Part shown: positions 5,419 to 6,138 of the stretch, piece by piece
Position numbering within the stretch: position 1 is the stretch's first letter
Layout: every line of letters begins with the position of its first letter
NCBI GenBank assembly: GCA_017608725.1
Contig: JAFCFG010000065.1
Coordinates: 1-6,138, forward strand
Direction: 5' to 3'
DNA: 6,138 nucleotides
Source of the DNA: Candidatus Iainarchaeum sp.
GTDB lineage: Archaea > Iainarchaeota > Iainarchaeia > Iainarchaeales > GCA-2688035
Program-made: the position numbers and the translations under genes
The notes under the pieces: generated by a model
What the model was told of the DNA's origin: nothing
The model's database searches: none
The model's input: the letters and a program-made list of their open reading frames with translations, nothing else

Positions 5419-5555
5419 AGTTTGTCGCTTAAGTAAGTATGGTGAATGGGTTAATTGGGCTTTAAGCAGGAAATTATTGGAAAAACACGGATTTGCTGCC
5501 AAAATGGGTTTGAAAAACAAAAATTTAACTTCAATCAGGAATTAAGCGACAAACT
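5419..5555. repeat. Pair of perfect 14-bp inverted repeats, MITE-like element or structured RNA
   Basis: AGTTTGTCGCTTAA at 5419-5432 is the exact reverse complement of TTAAGCGACAAACT at 5542-5555, with 109 bp between. Inside the arms the pairing continues imperfectly (TGAA and GTTAA near 5443-5454 against TTAAC and TTCA near 5525-5533). CTGAAT is found both at 5408-5413, overlapping the kinase TGA stop, and at 5556-5561 directly outside the right arm, like a target-site duplication. The left arm, however, is 5 bases away from its CTGAAT copy. It is too small to encode a transposase. It may be a miniature inverted-repeat element, a remnant, or a stable RNA structure at the end of the kinase transcript. 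Confidence 0.65.
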
Positions 5556-5570
5556 CTGAATCGGCAAAAC

Positions 5571-5581
5571 AATTAAATAAA
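5571..5581 (+). promoter_or_regulatory. TATA box of the beta-helix protein gene
   Basis: AATTAAATAAA is an archaeal TATA-like element centred about 27 bases before the ATG at 5603. No Shine-Dalgarno motif is present between them. This spacing fits a leaderless transcript beginning at or next to the start codon. Confidence 0.5.
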
Positions 5582-5602
5582 AGAGGCCTATAATTAATAG
5601 CA

Positions 5603-6138
5603 ATGCAGGCAAAAAAATTCCTTGCAACAGCGCTGATTCTCATGGCATTAATTGGCACTGGAAATGCAGCAACATACTACCTTGCGATAGAGGACCCAGA
5701 ATGCAGTAACAATGGCCCTGGCTCCAGTTCTCAGCCATGGTGCACCTTGGACAGGGCTTACACCTGGTACAGCGGAGAAGGGCCAAAAGTGCAGGAGGGG
5801 GACACAGTTCTTTTTAGAAATGGAAATTATGGCGAGTTTAAAGAAAGCACTGCTCAAAACCCCGGGGAGAAATGGCTTTTCTACAGAAACAAGTGGATAA
5901 CCTACAAAGCAGATGCAGGGCATATGCCTGTGTTAAGCAGTATTTCTGTTCAAAATGCTGATAAATGGGGTGAGATTGAGCATGGCAGATCTTATCTGAT
6001 TTTTGATGGATTCAGAGTTTTAAATGGCGTTGGTGTGGCTTATACTTCTTATGTTCAAGTGCGTAATTGTAACATAACAGGTCCAGCAGAATCATATGAG
6101 GGACTTTATGCGCCTTATTTTAGAGTAACTTATGGGAT
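5603..6138 (+). CDS. Secreted right-handed beta-helix (pectate-lyase-like) protein, 5' part
   Basis: The frame is open from ATG 5603 to the right edge (178 codons and two bases), so the gene is truncated by the window. Residues 1-23 (MQAKKFLATALILMALIGTG, then NAA) are a classic Sec signal peptide, with likely cleavage around N21-A22-A23. The mature start contains DPECSNNGPGSSSQPWCTLD (31-50) and VQEGDTVLFRNGNYGEF (63-79). This matches the N-terminal cap of secreted parallel beta-helix proteins ('DP.CSD.GPG....PWCT', 'GDTV..R.G.Y'), with C34 and C47 as a possible disulphide. Later repeats such as YLIFDGFRVLNG fit beta-helix rungs. Family members bind or cleave polysaccharide or act as adhesins; no catalytic site can be judged from this portion. 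A cell-surface or exported location is inferred. It appears to be transcribed from its own leaderless promoter. Confidence 0.8.
   Translation, partial: MQAKKFLATALILMALIGTGNAATYYLAIEDPECSNNGPGSSSQPWCTLDRAYTWYSGEGPKVQEGDTVLFRNGNYGEFKESTAQNPGEKWLFYRNKWITYKADAGHMPVLSSISVQNADKWGEIEHGRSYLIFDGFRVLNGVGVAYTSYVQVRNCNITGPAESYEGLYAPYFRVTYG

Larger units (their letters stand above)
5412..5602. other. Non-coding gap between the kinase and beta-helix genes
   Basis: The gap is 191 bp. It holds the inverted-repeat element described separately and, at its right end, an AT-rich promoter for the beta-helix gene. No ORF of useful size, tRNA or obvious T-run terminator for the kinase gene is seen. Confidence 0.6.

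Noticed and set aside
5419..5555. tRNA or C/D-box RNA in the kinase/beta-helix gap
   Set aside because: No cloverleaf, no T-loop GTTC-type signature and no C-box/D-box pair were found; only the outer inverted repeat is clear.
5648..5923. Minus- and plus-strand small frames within 5648-5923
   Set aside because: They overlap the signal-peptide-bearing beta-helix frame, which has a promoter and family motifs; the small frames have neither.

Overview
The window looks archaeal. It encodes an initiation factor 5A of archaeal type with the lysine-centred hypusination loop, the start of an Sm-like (Lsm/SmAP) protein, an archaeal NYN-domain protein of the TIGR00288 type, a protein resembling archaeal DUF2226, and archaeal TATA boxes at expected distances from several starts. 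Some genes have GGAG-type ribosome binding sites. Others have almost no leader. Base composition is moderately AT-rich and the proteins are lysine-rich. A DPANN or other small euryarchaeal-type genome seems most likely, but the lineage cannot be fixed from sequence alone.

Left half (1-2526, all minus strand, read right to left): an NYN-domain putative RNA nuclease (TTG start), a DUF2226-like protein, an unrecognised 151-aa protein, then after an 88-bp gap with its own TATA boxes a MinD-type ATPase with a C-terminal amphipathic helix, and finally the first 38 codons of an Lsm gene whose ribosome binding site overlaps the minD stop. Two of the automatic start calls (1510 and 2028, both TTG) are better moved to ATG codons at 1504 and 2022, because the Shine-Dalgarno spacing fits only those.

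Centre (2527-2763): a very A-rich divergent promoter region with short direct repeats and a 7-bp palindrome just downstream of the aIF5A TATA box.

Right half (2764-6138, plus strand): aIF5A; a tandem duplication of about 80 bp copying the last 21 codons of that gene and its stop; a phasin-like protein with a strongly basic tail; a membrane-anchored UbiB/AarF/ABC1 kinase-like ATPase starting 6 bp after it; a 191-bp gap holding a pair of perfect 14-bp inverted repeats flanked by a 6-bp direct repeat; and the first 178 codons of a secreted beta-helix-type protein running off the right edge.

Functionally the window mixes RNA and translation genes (NYN, Lsm, aIF5A), membrane-associated ATPases (MinD, UbiB) and a surface protein. 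The most unusual structures are the recent duplication at the aIF5A 3' end, the inverted-repeat element after the kinase gene, and the phasin-like/UbiB pair whose first member has a histone-H1-like tail.
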